In this document: positions 33,528 through 43,800 of the stretch, piece by piece
How the letters are laid out: every line of letters starts with the position of its first letter
Position numbering within the stretch: the first letter of the stretch is position 1
Source of the DNA: Paracoccaceae bacterium
GTDB lineage: Bacteria > Pseudomonadota > Alphaproteobacteria > Rhodobacterales > Rhodobacteraceae
Assembly (NCBI GenBank): GCA_013003075.1
Contig: JABDLJ010000023.1
Span: forward strand, 88,408-152,407
Length of the DNA: 64,000 bases
Direction of reading: 5' to 3'
Made by a program: the position numbers and the translations under genes
Notes under the pieces: model-generated
Databases searched by the model: none
Seen by the model: only the letters and a program-made list of their open reading frames with translations
Told to the model about the DNA's origin: nothing

Positions 33528-33936
33528 CCGCAGCCGGGCGCGAGGCCTGCCGCTTTTTTGTTACCCTGCCGTTTGTGGCAGACTGCCTTATTGTTGCCCA
33601 ATTTCTGCCATCTTTCATTTTGCCCAGCAAGGATGCCTTAACCATCGGGAAAGTATGCGGCATTTTGATGGACAAACTGGTGCGGCTTTGCATCAATTTG
33701 TGAGCAAGAACCGGTCATTAAGGGCGTTTCCACCAGATGTAGTGGTTCCGAGCACCCGGCACGCAAGAGGCATTTGCGTCAGAACTATGGGCCGGAACAC
33801 GGCATCAGCGTGAAATCCGAACCGGCCGGGACATATCATCGAAGTCCGGCCTCAGCAGGCATAAAAGCGCGCGCCATCCGATCGCTCGCGCGCTTTTGCT
33901 GGTGGGCCTTGCAGGCGCGGACGCCGCCCTAAGCGC
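33528..33936. other. Intergenic region of 409 bases with one strong hairpin
   Basis: No convincing gene is seen. It contains the promoter side of the membrane-protein gene (minus strand, starting 33527). At its right end is a perfect hairpin that probably ends leuD transcription. The middle portion (about 33600-33830) shows no feature that I can support. Confidence 0.5.
33863..33897 (-). terminator. Bidirectional-looking terminator after leuD
   Basis: AAAAGCGCGCG (33863-33873) pairs exactly with CGCGCGCTTTT (33887-33897). Read on the minus strand this is a GC-rich stem followed by Ts, 40 bases after the leuD stop. The same symmetry would work on the plus strand. Confidence 0.8.
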
Positions 33937-34542
33937 TCAGACCCAGGGGCGGGCGGCGCTGGCCTGCTGCTCGAACGCGTCAATGGACGCGGCCTTTTCC
34001 ATCGTCAGGCCGATATCGTCCAATCCATTCAATAGGCAGTGCTTTTTGAAGCCGTCCACGTCGAATGAGAACACCTCTCCATCCGACGACGTGACGGTTT
34101 GCGCCGCTAGATCAACCTCGATCCGCGCGTTTGCGCCCTTTTCGGCGTCCTTCATCAGCACATCGACCTGCTCTTGCGGCAGCACGATGGGCAGGATGCC
34201 GTTCTTGAAACAGTTGTTGTAGAAAATATCGGCGTAGGACGGCCCGATCACGCAGCGGATGCCGAAGTCGAGCAGTGCCCAGGGGGCGTGTTCACGCGAG
34301 GAGCCGCAGCCGAAATTGTCGCCGGCAACCAGGATCTCGGCGTTGCGGTAGGCTGGCTTGTTCAGAACGAAGTCCTTGATTTCGTTGCCATCATCGTCAT
34401 AGCGCATCTCGTCGAAAAGGTTCACGCCGAGACCCGAACGCTTGATGGTTTTCAAGAACTGCTTGGGGATGATCATGTCGGTGTCGACGTTGATCAGGGG
34501 TAACGGGGCGGCGATGCCGGAAAGGGTGGTGAACTTTTCCAT
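33937..34542 (-). CDS. leuD: 3-isopropylmalate dehydratase small subunit
   Basis: A 201-residue LeuD, the swivelling small subunit that pairs with LeuC to isomerise 2-isopropylmalate to 3-isopropylmalate. Family blocks are [35 protein letters not shown] and [16 protein letters not shown]. The length matches the family. It lies 105 bases after leuC on the same strand, and a hairpin terminator follows. The leuC-leuD unit is separated from leuB by about 4 kb of other genes. Confidence 0.97.
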   Translation of the reverse strand: MEKFTTLSGIAAPLPLINVDTDMIIPKQFLKTIKRSGLGVNLFDEMRYDDDGNEIKDFVLNKPAYRNAEILVAGDNFGCGSSREHAPWALLDFGIRCVIGPSYADIFYNNCFKNGILPIVLPQEQVDVLMKDAEKGANARIEVDLAAQTVTSSDGEVFSFDVDGFKKHCLLNGLDDIGLTMEKAASIDAFEQQASAARPWV

Positions 34543-34647
34543 ATCTTGTGTCTCCTTCCGCGTTTTGCGGTGGCGGATTTCTATCTGAATACTGTCTGCT
34601 TTGCGTCGGACCCCAACGCGCGTTGCGCGGGCCGGCGCTGCAAACGG

Positions 34648-36051
34648 CTACATCAGGTCCCTTACATCAGTGAGATGACCCGTGACCGCCGCCGCGGCCG
34701 CCATGGCGGGCGACATCAGGTGGGTGCGTCCGCCCCGGCCCTGACGGCCCTCGAAGTTGCGGTTCGACGTGGCTGCGCAGCGCTCGCCCGGCGAAAGCTG
34801 GTCGGGGTTCATCGCCAGGCACATCGAGCAACCCGCAAGACGCCATTCGAAGCCGGCCTCCTTGAAGATGTCCGCAAGCCCTTCTTCCTCGGCCTGAAGC
34901 CGCACCAGGCCCGAACCCGGCACGACCATCGCGCGCAGGCCGTCCTTGATCTTCTTGCCCTTCAGGATGGCGGCGGCGGCGCGCAGATCCTCGATCCGGC
35001 CGTTGGTGCACGAGCCGATGAAGACGGTGTCGATCTTCACTTCCGAAAGCGGCGTGCCCGGGGTCAGCCCCATGTAGTCGAGCGAGCGCTTGGCCGCCTC
35101 GACCTTGCCGCCTTCGAAATCCTCCGGCGCGGGCACGGTGCCGGTGATCGGCAGCACGTCCTCGGGAGAGGTGCCCCATGTGACCACGGGCGCGATGTCC
35201 TCGCCGCGGATGGTGACGACCTTGTCCCAGTGCGCATCGTCATCGGAGTAAAGCGTCTTCCACCAGTTCAGAGCGGCTTGCCACTGCGCGGCCTTCGGCG
35301 CGTGCGGGCGGCCTTGGACATATTTATAGGTCTTCTCATCGGGCGCGATGAGCCCTGCGCGGGCGCCGCCCTCGATGGCCATGTTGCAGACCGTCATCCG
35401 GCCTTCCATCGACAGATCGCGGATCGCCTGACCGCAATACTCGATGACATAGCTGGTGCCTCCGGCGGTGCCGGTCTTGCCGATCACCGACAGCGTGATG
35501 TCCTTGGCGGTGACACCTGGGCGCAGCTTGCCGGTGATCTCGACCTTCATGTTCTTGGATTTCTTCTGGATCAGCGTCTGCGTGGCCAGAACGTGCTCGA
35601 CTTCGGATGTGCCGATTCCGTGCGCCAGCGCGCCGAACGCGCCGTGGGTGGCTGTATGGCTGTCGCCGCAGACGACGGTCATGCCCGGCAGCGTCCAGCC
35701 CTGTTCGGGCCCGACGATGTGCACGATGCCCTGCCGGACATCCGAGACCGGATAGTAGTGGATGCCGAAATCCTTGGCGTTCTTGTCGAGCGCCTCGACC
35801 TGGATGCGGGATTCTTCGTTCATCCCGCCAGAGACGCGGTCGGGCGTAGTGGGCACGTTGTGATCCGGCACGGCGATGGTCTTGTCCGGCGCGCGCACTG
35901 CGCGGTTCGTCATGCGCAACCCTTCGAAGGCTTGCGGGCTGGTCACCTCGTGCACTAGATGGCGGTCGATATAGAGCAGGCAGGTGCCATCTTCGGCCTC
36001 ATGGGCCAGATGCGCATCCCAGATCTTGTCATAGAGCGTTTTGGGGGACAT
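34648..36051 (-). CDS. leuC: 3-isopropylmalate dehydratase large subunit
   Basis: A 467-residue LeuC, an aconitase-like [4Fe-4S] enzyme. It starts with [11 protein letters not shown] and has [42 protein letters not shown] with a cluster Cys, and CSMCLAMN with the other two cluster Cys residues. Full length with no defects visible. It is upstream of leuD on the same strand. A 28-codon open frame (36118-36204) lies in its 5' region and could be a leader. Confidence 0.97.
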   Translation of the reverse strand: MSPKTLYDKIWDAHLAHEAEDGTCLLYIDRHLVHEVTSPQAFEGLRMTNRAVRAPDKTIAVPDHNVPTTPDRVSGGMNEESRIQVEALDKNAKDFGIHYYPVSDVRQGIVHIVGPEQGWTLPGMTVVCGDSHTATHGAFGALAHGIGTSEVEHVLATQTLIQKKSKNMKVEITGKLRPGVTAKDITLSVIGKTGTAGGTSYVIEYCGQAIRDLSMEGRMTVCNMAIEGGARAGLIAPDEKTYKYVQGRPHAPKAAQWQAALNWWKTLYSDDDAHWDKVVTIRGEDIAPVVTWGTSPEDVLPITGTVPAPEDFEGGKVEAAKRSLDYMGLTPGTPLSEVKIDTVFIGSCTNGRIEDLRAAAAILKGKKIKDGLRAMVVPGSGLVRLQAEEEGLADIFKEAGFEWRLAGCSMCLAMNPDQLSPGERCAATSNRNFEGRQGRGGRTHLMSPAMAAAAAVTGHLTDVRDLM

Positions 36052-36117
36052 GGGTGGTCCTCTCCGTCTTTGGTCTGAATGGGGCAGGCGAAGGCGGCCG
36101 CAGGGGGCCGGGCGCGG

Positions 36118-36204
36118 CTATAGCCGGGCAAGCACCGTGCGGGTAGCGCCGTGGAAGCGTTCGCGCAGCCGGGCGCGGTCATCGATATCGAAAACGCGGG
36201 TCAT
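36118..36204 (-). CDS. Possible 28-residue small ORF upstream of leuC
   Basis: ATG at 36204 to TAG at 36118 encodes MTRVFDIDDRARLRERFHGA and eight more residues. It lies 66 bases before the leuC start, on the same strand. There is no run of leucine codons as in a leucine attenuator, and no strong Shine-Dalgarno sequence (the 5' side reads GTGATTGCTTC). The composition resembles a real small protein rather than noise, but the support is weak. Confidence 0.3.
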   Translation of the reverse strand: MTRVFDIDDRARLRERFHGATRTVLARL

Positions 36205-36250
36205 GAAGCAATCACATATACCGCGCCGGGTCGCCCCGCAAGCGCGGGGA

Positions 36251-36724
36251 TCAGGGGAGTATGAGTTTCGGCCAGCGTACGAATATCAGCCCGAACATGG
36301 CAATCGGGTAGACCAGCAGGCAAGCGTCGATGATCGCGAACCATGGCAGCGCTGTGAATGCGTCATGCGGCGCGCCGACGCCGCATCCGGCAACCGCAAG
36401 GGCCATGATCGCAAGATAGATTGGCAGCGGGACAAGGAAAAGCTCTGCGATTGCGACATCGCTGCGTCGCCGCGCGGTCCGGATCAGCGCGGGGATCAGG
36501 AAGACTGCGAGCACCGGCATCACGATGTCGGCGTCATTGCCGCTGCCGTAGGTGTCTCGGCAGTAGACCAGCGCGCCGCTTGCGCTTTTGTGACTGACAA
36601 GCCCACCGGTGAGCCAGCCGAATACCAGTCCGATGAGCGCGAGCACGGTTGTGGACGCGATCACCAGCGCGCTGAGCGCGGCGCGCGAAAAAGAACGGAT
36701 TTGCGCCGGGCGCAGGATTGGCAT
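36251..36724 (-). CDS. Small membrane protein of unknown function
   Basis: A 157-residue hydrophobic protein with about four predicted membrane helices (residues about 18-40, 66-83, 95-113 and 125-150). An N-terminal basic stretch (RSFSRAALSALV) fits an inner-membrane protein. I recognise no family or function. The CCCCGC/GCGGGG hairpin at 36234-36249 lies just past its stop but lacks a T-tract. It is on the same strand as leuC and the VPLPA protein, 33 bases after the latter's start side, without an obvious link. Confidence 0.65.
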   Translation of the reverse strand: MPILRPAQIRSFSRAALSALVIASTTVLALIGLVFGWLTGGLVSHKSASGALVYCRDTYGSGNDADIVMPVLAVFLIPALIRTARRRSDVAIAELFLVPLPIYLAIMALAVAGCGVGAPHDAFTALPWFAIIDACLLVYPIAMFGLIFVRWPKLILP

Positions 36725-36757
36725 GTCCGCTTCGCTCTGACTTATCGCGCGCTCGGT

Positions 36758-37303
36758 TCAGATGCCCCGGCGCCGAGACACCACAAGGCCCCCGCCCAGT
36801 GCGGCGAGCAGCAAGAGCGCGGTCGCCGGAAGCGGAACCGGGGCGAGTTGGACGTCATAGAAGCCGAAATCGATCGGCGCCGCATCGGCAGGGTTGGCCG
36901 GCAGGTAATCAAGGTACCATTCCGCGGGCGCGCCGCCGCCGCCGCTGCTGGTCATCGAGAAGACGCATTCTCCGATGCCGCAGGTGATCGGGTTGGCAAA
37001 TAGATCGGCCGTATTGAAGGCGAGCGAATTGGCGATGCCGCCGAAGGGGCCGCCGGCGCCGGTCACCCAGCCATTGCCGGCGTCATAGACCGGGGCCTCG
37101 GCCCCGCCGAGCAGCGCATCGAACGTGCCGCCCTCAAGGACAAAGGCGGCCGCGGTCAGGGCACCTCCGGCCTGGGGCGCTTCGAATGTGCCCAAAAGCG
37201 TTGCGGACCCGCTTTCGAAGACCTGGAATGTGGCGGACTGAACTGGCGCTGCTACGGCAAAAGCCAGACCAAGACCCGCCAGAGCGCTTTGAAATATGTG
37301 CAT
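36758..37303 (-). CDS. VPLPA-CTERM sorting-domain protein
   Basis: A 181-residue secreted protein with an N-terminal signal peptide (about 1-23, ending VQSA) and a C-terminal sorting signal: VPLPAT, a hydrophobic segment (LLLLAALGGGLVV) and a terminal basic cluster SRRRG. This tripartite tail is the VPLPA/PEP-CTERM type recognised by exosortase-like transpeptidases in Gram-negative bacteria. The mature part is Gly/Ala-rich with a few Cys (CGIGEC). No exosortase is in the window. Its own function is unknown; surface or extracellular location is likely. Confidence 0.85.
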   Translation of the reverse strand: MHIFQSALAGLGLAFAVAAPVQSATFQVFESGSATLLGTFEAPQAGGALTAAAFVLEGGTFDALLGGAEAPVYDAGNGWVTGAGGPFGGIANSLAFNTADLFANPITCGIGECVFSMTSSGGGGAPAEWYLDYLPANPADAAPIDFGFYDVQLAPVPLPATALLLLAALGGGLVVSRRRGI

Positions 37304-37449
37304 GTGGGGCCTTAATTGTTGAAATATGAAATTGGGAGTGCGTCGATGGTATCACAGATCCCGGCATTTGCCTAAATCCAGGCGGGTCATTGGCCGCTTG
37401 CCGACCCGGGCACGCCGTGCAAGGCTGCGCCGACAACGGACCGGCGCGA

Positions 37450-38940
37450 ATGGCAGAACACAAGCAAGACACGGACAATACCTTCGGTGGGATGGTCCCG
37501 CCCGAGTCGTTCCCCGACCCACTTCAGGTCGAGCCGGGGACTGCGCCCGTTGACGCCGCGCGCGAGCTTGCCGATGTCGGCCAGTCGCTTTTGAGCCAGG
37601 CCGAGGTGTTCATGGCGTCGCTCTTGCGCCCCTGGGTGGCCTATCAGCTGGCTATCGCCATCGGGCTGATGCTTGTGGCCCACCTGATGCGCCGCGCCTT
37701 CGGTCCGCGCATCCGCCGGTGGATGGCCTCGCGCGAGGGCTGGCCGAAATGGCGGATGCGGGTCCTGGTGGTGGTGCATCAGCGCCTGCGGGCGATGTTC
37801 TTCGTGGGTCTGATCTGGGCCGTGGTTCTTGTGATGCGCGAAGTAACCTGGCCGTCGCGCAGCTATATTCTGGGCGTGATCGCGACCCTGGCGACCGCCT
37901 GGCTTTTCGTGGTCTTCGCCACGCGGCTGATCCGGTCGCTGTTCTTGCGCCGGATGGTGCGCTACGGGGCCTGGATCTACGTCACGCTCTATATCCTCGG
38001 CATCATCGAAGAGACCGAGCGCATTCTGAACGCCGCAGCGCTTCAGATCGGATCGTTCCGCATCTCGTTGTTGCTGATCATCCAGGGCGTGGTGATCGTC
38101 GGCGCGCTTCTTGCGTTGGCGCGGTTCGTGACGGTGACCGCCTCGGCGCGGGTGCAGGCGAACGAGGATATCTCGCCGTCGATGCGTGTGCTGATCGTCA
38201 AGTTCATCCAAATCGTTTTTTACGCGATGGCCTTCTTTATCGGTGTGCGGGCGATCGGGATCGACCTGACGGGCCTTGCGGTTCTGTCGGGCGCAATCGG
38301 CGTGGGCCTTGGTTTCGGTCTGCAGAAGGTCGTCTCGAACCTTGTGTCGGGGGTGATCATCCTTTTGGACAAGTCGATCAAGCCGGGCGATGTGATCTCG
38401 CTTGGCGACACGTTCGGGTGGATCAACACGCTGGGTGCGCGCTATGCCAGCGTGGTCACGCGCGATGGCCGGGAATGGCTGATCCCGAACGAGGACCTGA
38501 TCACCGGACAGGTCGTCAACTGGTCGCATTCCAACAAGTTCGTGCGGCTCGATATCTATTTCGGAACCGCCTACGGCAACGATCCCCACCAGGTGCGCAA
38601 GCTGGCCATCGAGGCGGCGCAGTCGGTGGACCGGGTGCTGAAGCACCGTCCGACCGTGTGCCATATCGTCGGCTTCGGAGACAGCTCGGTCGACTATATC
38701 CTGCGCTTCTGGATCGACGATCCGACGGGCGGGCTGACCAATATCCGAGGCAACGTGTACCTGGCGCTATGGGATGCATTCAAAGAGAATGGCGTCTCTA
38801 TTCCATTCCCGCAGCGCGAGGTGCGGCTGCTTGAAGATCCGCCTGCATCGCATGAAGACGCGGGGCAAGCGCCGGACGGCGACATAGAGCCAGAAAGCGG
38901 GCCGGACACGGCGGATGGCGGCCGGCCCGCGCAGGCTTGA
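37450..38940 (+). CDS. Mechanosensitive ion channel (MscS family)
   Basis: A 496-residue inner-membrane protein. After a hydrophilic N-terminus of about 55 residues it has several transmembrane helices, the pore-lining TM3 and a beta domain. The MscS signature is seen as GLGFGLQKVVSNLVSGVII, IKPGDVISLGDTFGWI and the RDGREWLIPNEDLI block. A C-terminal acidic/Pro-rich tail follows (from about residue 470). Function is release of osmolytes on hypo-osmotic shock. ATG 37450 gives MAEHKQDT; the open frame extends 20 codons upstream without similarity. Confidence 0.92.
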   Translation: MAEHKQDTDNTFGGMVPPESFPDPLQVEPGTAPVDAARELADVGQSLLSQAEVFMASLLRPWVAYQLAIAIGLMLVAHLMRRAFGPRIRRWMASREGWPKWRMRVLVVVHQRLRAMFFVGLIWAVVLVMREVTWPSRSYILGVIATLATAWLFVVFATRLIRSLFLRRMVRYGAWIYVTLYILGIIEETERILNAAALQIGSFRISLLLIIQGVVIVGALLALARFVTVTASARVQANEDISPSMRVLIVKFIQIVFYAMAFFIGVRAIGIDLTGLAVLSGAIGVGLGFGLQKVVSNLVSGVIILLDKSIKPGDVISLGDTFGWINTLGARYASVVTRDGREWLIPNEDLITGQVVNWSHSNKFVRLDIYFGTAYGNDPHQVRKLAIEAAQSVDRVLKHRPTVCHIVGFGDSSVDYILRFWIDDPTGGLTNIRGNVYLALWDAFKENGVSIPFPQREVRLLEDPPASHEDAGQAPDGDIEPESGPDTADGGRPAQA

Positions 38941-39002
38941 CGAAGGATCGGCGAAAAAACCTTTGAGGGCTGTGGAAAGGCTGCCATAGCCGCGCTAAGT
39001 TT

Positions 39003-40838
39003 ATGGATGCGTTTGGGGGTGCCGTCGTGTCTGGACTACATCTGAAAGGAACTATTTTCGCAGTCGTCCTTGCTGCGGCTGCCGCGCTGGGCGGCCCGTC
39101 AGCGATGGCGCTGGAGCGGCTTGAGTTCGCGATCGGTGGCAGTTCGGACACGCTAGCTGAGCGACTGCAGAATGCCTCGGTCCTGGTTCAAAACAAGCGT
39201 GAGGGGCTGATCCGACCCGACGAGATCCTGGCCGCCGCGCAGGCCGATTATTCCAGGTTGATCGGTGCGCTTTACGCCGAAGGGCGCTACGGCGGGACCA
39301 TCTCGATCACCATCGACGGCCGGGAAGCGGCCAGCATCGGGCCGCTGGATGCGCCTGCGCAGATCCGCGTGGTGCGCGTGACCGTCCGGCCCGGCCGCGG
39401 TTATCTCTTTGCCCGCGCCGAGATTGACCCCCTGGCCCCGGGCACTGCGCTGCCAGACGGATTTGCCATGGGAATGGTGGCCGAGAGCAACACCATCGTC
39501 GATGCCGCGGATGCCGCGCGGGTGCGCTGGCGCGAACTTGGCTATCCGCTGGCTGCCATCAGCGGACAGGCGATCACGGCCGACCACGCGGCAAGGGCCG
39601 TCTCGGCCGAGATCGCGGTGGAACCCGGAACAAAAGCCCGGCTTGGCGAGATGCGCGTGACCGGCAATGCCCGGACCCGCCAGAAGCGCATTCGCGAGAT
39701 CGCCGGCTTTCCCAAGGGCCAGGTCTACTCACCTGAGGCGCTTGACCGGACGGCCGCGCGCCTGCGCAACACCGGCACATTCAGCTCTGTCGCTGTGATC
39801 GAAAGCGAGACGCTGTCGCCCGATGGCACACTGGATGTGGAGCTGGCGCTGACCGAGCAGAAGACCCGGCGCATCGGCGCAGGGATCGAAATCGGATCGA
39901 CCGAGGGCCTGACGGTATCGGCTTTCTGGCTGCACCGGAACCTTTTCAAGGGCGCCGAGCGGTTCCGTATCGATGGCGAGATTGCCGGGATCGGCGGCGA
40001 GACCGGCGGTATGGATTACTCGCTTGGCGGGCGGTTCACGCGGCCCGGCACCTTCAACCCGGATACTGATTTCTACGTGCTGGGCGCGCTGGAGCAAAAG
40101 AACGAGCCGGACTTCAACTCGAAATCCGCCGAACTTGGCGTTGGCATCACGCGATCGCTGCGCAAGAACCTGTCGGGCGATGCCGGTGTTCTGTTCAACT
40201 ATACCTCGGTGACCGATTCCACCGGGACCGAGGAATATCAGCAGATCTTCTTTCCGCTCACCGTGACATGGGATCGGCGCGACGATACCCTGAACGCGAC
40301 CGACGGGTTCTACCTGACCGGCCGCATAGCGCCCTTCATCGGGGTTGGCGATTCTGAAAGCGGCACGCGGGTCACCTTCGACGCGCGCGGCTATGAGACG
40401 ATCTCGGACAGCGGGCTGACGGTGGCGGCACGGCTGCAGGTGGGCTCGATCCTTGGTGCGTCTTTGACCGGGTTGCCGAACGATCAGCGCTTCACTTCGG
40501 GCGGCGGCGGCACCGTGCGCGGGCAGGAATACCAGTCGCTTGGCGTTGCGCTGCCGGGGGGCGGCTCGTCCGGGGGCCGGTCGTTCCTGGGCGCCTCGGC
40601 AGAAATGCGCTACGCGGTGACCGACCTGATCTCGGTCGTCGGCTTTGCCGACTGGGGCGCGATCGGCGACGGCAGCACACCGGGTTCGGATTTCGAGGAT
40701 CACGCCGGCGCGGGCCTTGGCCTGCGGTTCAACACAGGCATCGGCCCGATCCGGCTGGATGTGGCGACACCGATCAAGGGCGAGGACGCCAGCGCCTCGT
40801 CCTACCAGCTTTATATCGGGATAGGACAGGCGTTTTGA
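39003..40838 (+). CDS. tamA: Autotransporter/translocation assembly protein TamA
   Basis: A 611-residue Omp85-family outer-membrane protein. An N-terminal signal sequence (about 15-36, GTIFAVVLAAAAALGG) precedes POTRA domains (residues about 40-270, with ADYSRLIGALYAEGRYGG and the later MRVTGNARTRQKRIREI). A 16-strand barrel domain follows to the C-terminus, with LTVTWDRRDDTLNATDGFYL and a C-terminal Phe (YIGIGQAF), the signal for barrel insertion. TamA acts with TamB, whose gene overlaps by 4 bases. Confidence 0.93.
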   Translation: MDAFGGAVVSGLHLKGTIFAVVLAAAAALGGPSAMALERLEFAIGGSSDTLAERLQNASVLVQNKREGLIRPDEILAAAQADYSRLIGALYAEGRYGGTISITIDGREAASIGPLDAPAQIRVVRVTVRPGRGYLFARAEIDPLAPGTALPDGFAMGMVAESNTIVDAADAARVRWRELGYPLAAISGQAITADHAARAVSAEIAVEPGTKARLGEMRVTGNARTRQKRIREIAGFPKGQVYSPEALDRTAARLRNTGTFSSVAVIESETLSPDGTLDVELALTEQKTRRIGAGIEIGSTEGLTVSAFWLHRNLFKGAERFRIDGEIAGIGGETGGMDYSLGGRFTRPGTFNPDTDFYVLGALEQKNEPDFNSKSAELGVGITRSLRKNLSGDAGVLFNYTSVTDSTGTEEYQQIFFPLTVTWDRRDDTLNATDGFYLTGRIAPFIGVGDSESGTRVTFDARGYETISDSGLTVAARLQVGSILGASLTGLPNDQRFTSGGGGTVRGQEYQSLGVALPGGGSSGGRSFLGASAEMRYAVTDLISVVGFADWGAIGDGSTPGSDFEDHAGAGLGLRFNTGIGPIRLDVATPIKGEDASASSYQLYIGIGQAF

Positions 40839-43800
40839 AACTTACCATTGCCCTTCTCGCACTATGCCTTGCCGTTGCATTTGCCGCCCCGTCCCGGGCG
40901 CAAGAGCAGACCGAGGATCGCGGTTTCCTGGAAGGCAGCCTGGAGGACGCGATTTCGGGTCCCGGGCGTTATGTGGACATCATCGGCTTTGAAGGCGCGC
41001 TAAGCTCGGTTGCCAGCATCGAAGAGATGACCATCGCCGATGATGACGGGATCTGGCTGACCTTGCGCGGGGTCGAGCTTGACTGGGCCCGTTCGGCGCT
41101 GCTGCGCGGACGGCTTGAGGTCGAGAACCTGTCGGTGGATGAGATCGAGCTGCCGCGCCTGCCGCGCGCGCCCGACGCTGCGCCTGCGCCATCGCCCGAA
41201 GCGACGCCCTTTGCGCTGCCCGACCTGCCGGTGTCGGTGAACGTGGCCAATATCTCCTCCCCGAAGATCGTGATCGGTGCGCCGGTTCTGGGACAGGACG
41301 CGACGCTGACGCTGGAAGGCGCGTTGACGCTGGACGGCGGCGCGGGCACAGCGCGGCTTCTGGCCGAGCGCACGGACGGCAAGCGCGGCCGGTTCGATCT
41401 GTCGGTCGGATATGCCAACGAAAGCCAGGTTCTGGCGATCAATATCGACCTGGACGAGGGCGCCGGCGGGATCATCGCATCGCTGGCCGGGATGCCGGGT
41501 GAGCCGGCGCTGGCGCTTGGCGTTGCCGGCGATGCGCCGCTGTCGGATTTCGCCGCCGACATCAAACTTGCCACCGATGGCGTCGACCGGCTGGCGGGCC
41601 GGGTCACCGTGGCCGCCGCGCGCGCGGATGACTCGGGCAAGAGCCCCGAGGATCGCGTGTTCAGCGCAACCTTGTCAGGCGATGTCCGACCACTTTTCGA
41701 CACGCAATACAGGCCGTTTTTCGGCGCCGACACCGAGCTGGACGTCAGCGGCACGCAAAGCGCAGATGGCGCGGTCACTCTGGATGTCCTGCGGCTTGCG
41801 GCTGAGGCGGTGACGCTTGAGGGCTCGCTGGCGCTGGCCCCCGGCGGGTTGCCGCAAAAGATCGACGTCACCGGCCGGATCGCGAACGCAGACGGATCGC
41901 CCGTTCTCTTGCCGCTGTCGGGGCCGGAAACGCGGATTGGCTCGGTCGATCTGGCGGTTGAGTTCGACGCCGGCAACGGCGAGGCCTGGACGGCGGGCGT
42001 GGTGATCGACGGGCTCGACCGCCCCGATTTCAAGGCCGAGGTGATGCGGCTGAATGGCGGCGGCCGGATCGGCCGGCTGCCCGAGGATGCGCGCGCGTTC
42101 GTCACCGCAGCTTTCGATTTCTCGGCCCGCAATCTCGACCTGGGGTCTGAAGCCGCCGAAGAGGCGCTTGGCGAGACCGTCACCGGACGGGCGCAGATCG
42201 CCTGGGAGGACGGCGCACCGCTGAACATCGAGGCGCTGTCGGTTACCGGCGAAAGCTATAGCGCCGAAATCGCGGGCGCCCTGTCTACCGAGGGCGATCT
42301 GAACTTCGATGGCCGCGTCGCGGCGGATGTGGCGGACCTGCGCGCCTTTTCGGGGCTGGCCGGGCGGCCCATCAGTGGCGCTGTCGAGGCGTCCGTCGTG
42401 GGCAAGGTAGCGCTGTTGTCCGGGCAGTTCGATCTGACGGTGCAATCGGCGACCCGCGATGTGACGGTCGGTATCCGCGAGGTCGATGCGCTGCTTGAGG
42501 GCAACGGCCAGCTGACCGTTCTGACCGCGCGCAACGTCGACGGGCTGAACGTGGGGGCGCTGCGCGTTTCGACACCGGCCGCGCTGATCTCGGGCAATGG
42601 CGTCTTGCGCAGCGAAGGCAGCCGCGGCGAGATCGAGGCGCGATTGCAGGATGCCGCAATCCTGCTCGAAGGGCTTGAAGGGCCGGTCAGCCTGAAAGCC
42701 GCGGCGTCGCAGGACGGCCCGGTCTGGACGGTCGATGTCGCCAGCACCGGCGATGCGCTGGGGCTGGACGTGGACGGCACCATCGATACCGGGCCTGACG
42801 TTCCGATCTTCCGGGGTGACATCGCCGCGAAGATTGCCGATCTCGCCCCGTTCTCACGTTTTGCAGGCCGAAAGCTGGGCGGCACGGTGGATGCAGACAT
42901 ATCCGGCCGGGTGTCTTTCGATGCAACACAGGTGGACGCCGAGATTGCCCTTGCGGGCCAGGACCTGGCGGTGGGCATACCGCAAGCCGACCGGGTGCTC
43001 GCAGGCGCGCTTGAAGCGTCGGCCGCGGTGCGCCGCGATGGCGATACGGTGGATGTGTCGGCCCTGCGGTTCGAGACCCCGGCCGCCCGGATCACCGGCG
43101 AAGGCGCTTGGCGCGATGGCGCAAGCCGCGCCGATATCGCAGCGGTGCTGCGCGACGCCTCGCTGGCGTTGGAGGGTCTGAAGGGTGAGCTTCGGCTGAC
43201 CGCAACGGCACAGCAGACCGGCGACATCTGGGATGTTGTCGCGCAAAGCGCGGGCGATGCAATCGGGCTCGACCTTGACGGGCAGATCGACACGGGCGGC
43301 GAGACGCCGGTGTTCGAGGGTGATGTGACCGCCGAACTGGTAGAGCTTGCGCCGTTTTCGCAACTTGCGGGCCGCGCCTTGCGAGGCCGGCTTGCCGCCG
43401 ATGCCAGCGGCGTACTGGCCTTCGATCTCAGCCGGCTCGATCTGGTGTTGGCCGCGCGCGGCGCAAACCTGTCGATTGGTCAGCTTGAGGCGGACAAGAT
43501 ACTGGCTGGTGCATCCGAGGTGACCGCGACGGTCGCCCGCGACGGTGATGCGATCACGGTGCGCGAGGCGCGTTTCCAAAGCCCGGCGCTAACCGCAAGC
43601 GGAACGGCAACGCTGGGCCAGGCCGAGAACCGGGTCGCGCTGGAGGCGCGGCTGAGCGATCTGGCCGCCTTCGTACCCGACGTGGCGGGGCCGGCCAGCG
43701 TGACCGGAACGGCGGTGCAGACCGGCGGCGCGGACTGGCAGATCGATCTGGATATCGACGGGCCGGGCGGCACGACGGTCGCGGCTGCGGGCTCTGTCGC

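Noticed and set aside
33603..33703. Short open frame MDKLVRLCINL and similar frames in the leuD-side spacer
   Set aside because: No ribosome-binding site, very short and no codon bias; treated as non-coding.
34546..35958. Plus-strand 470-codon frame opposite leuC
   Set aside because: Shadow of leuC, which has the cluster Cys motifs and normal length.
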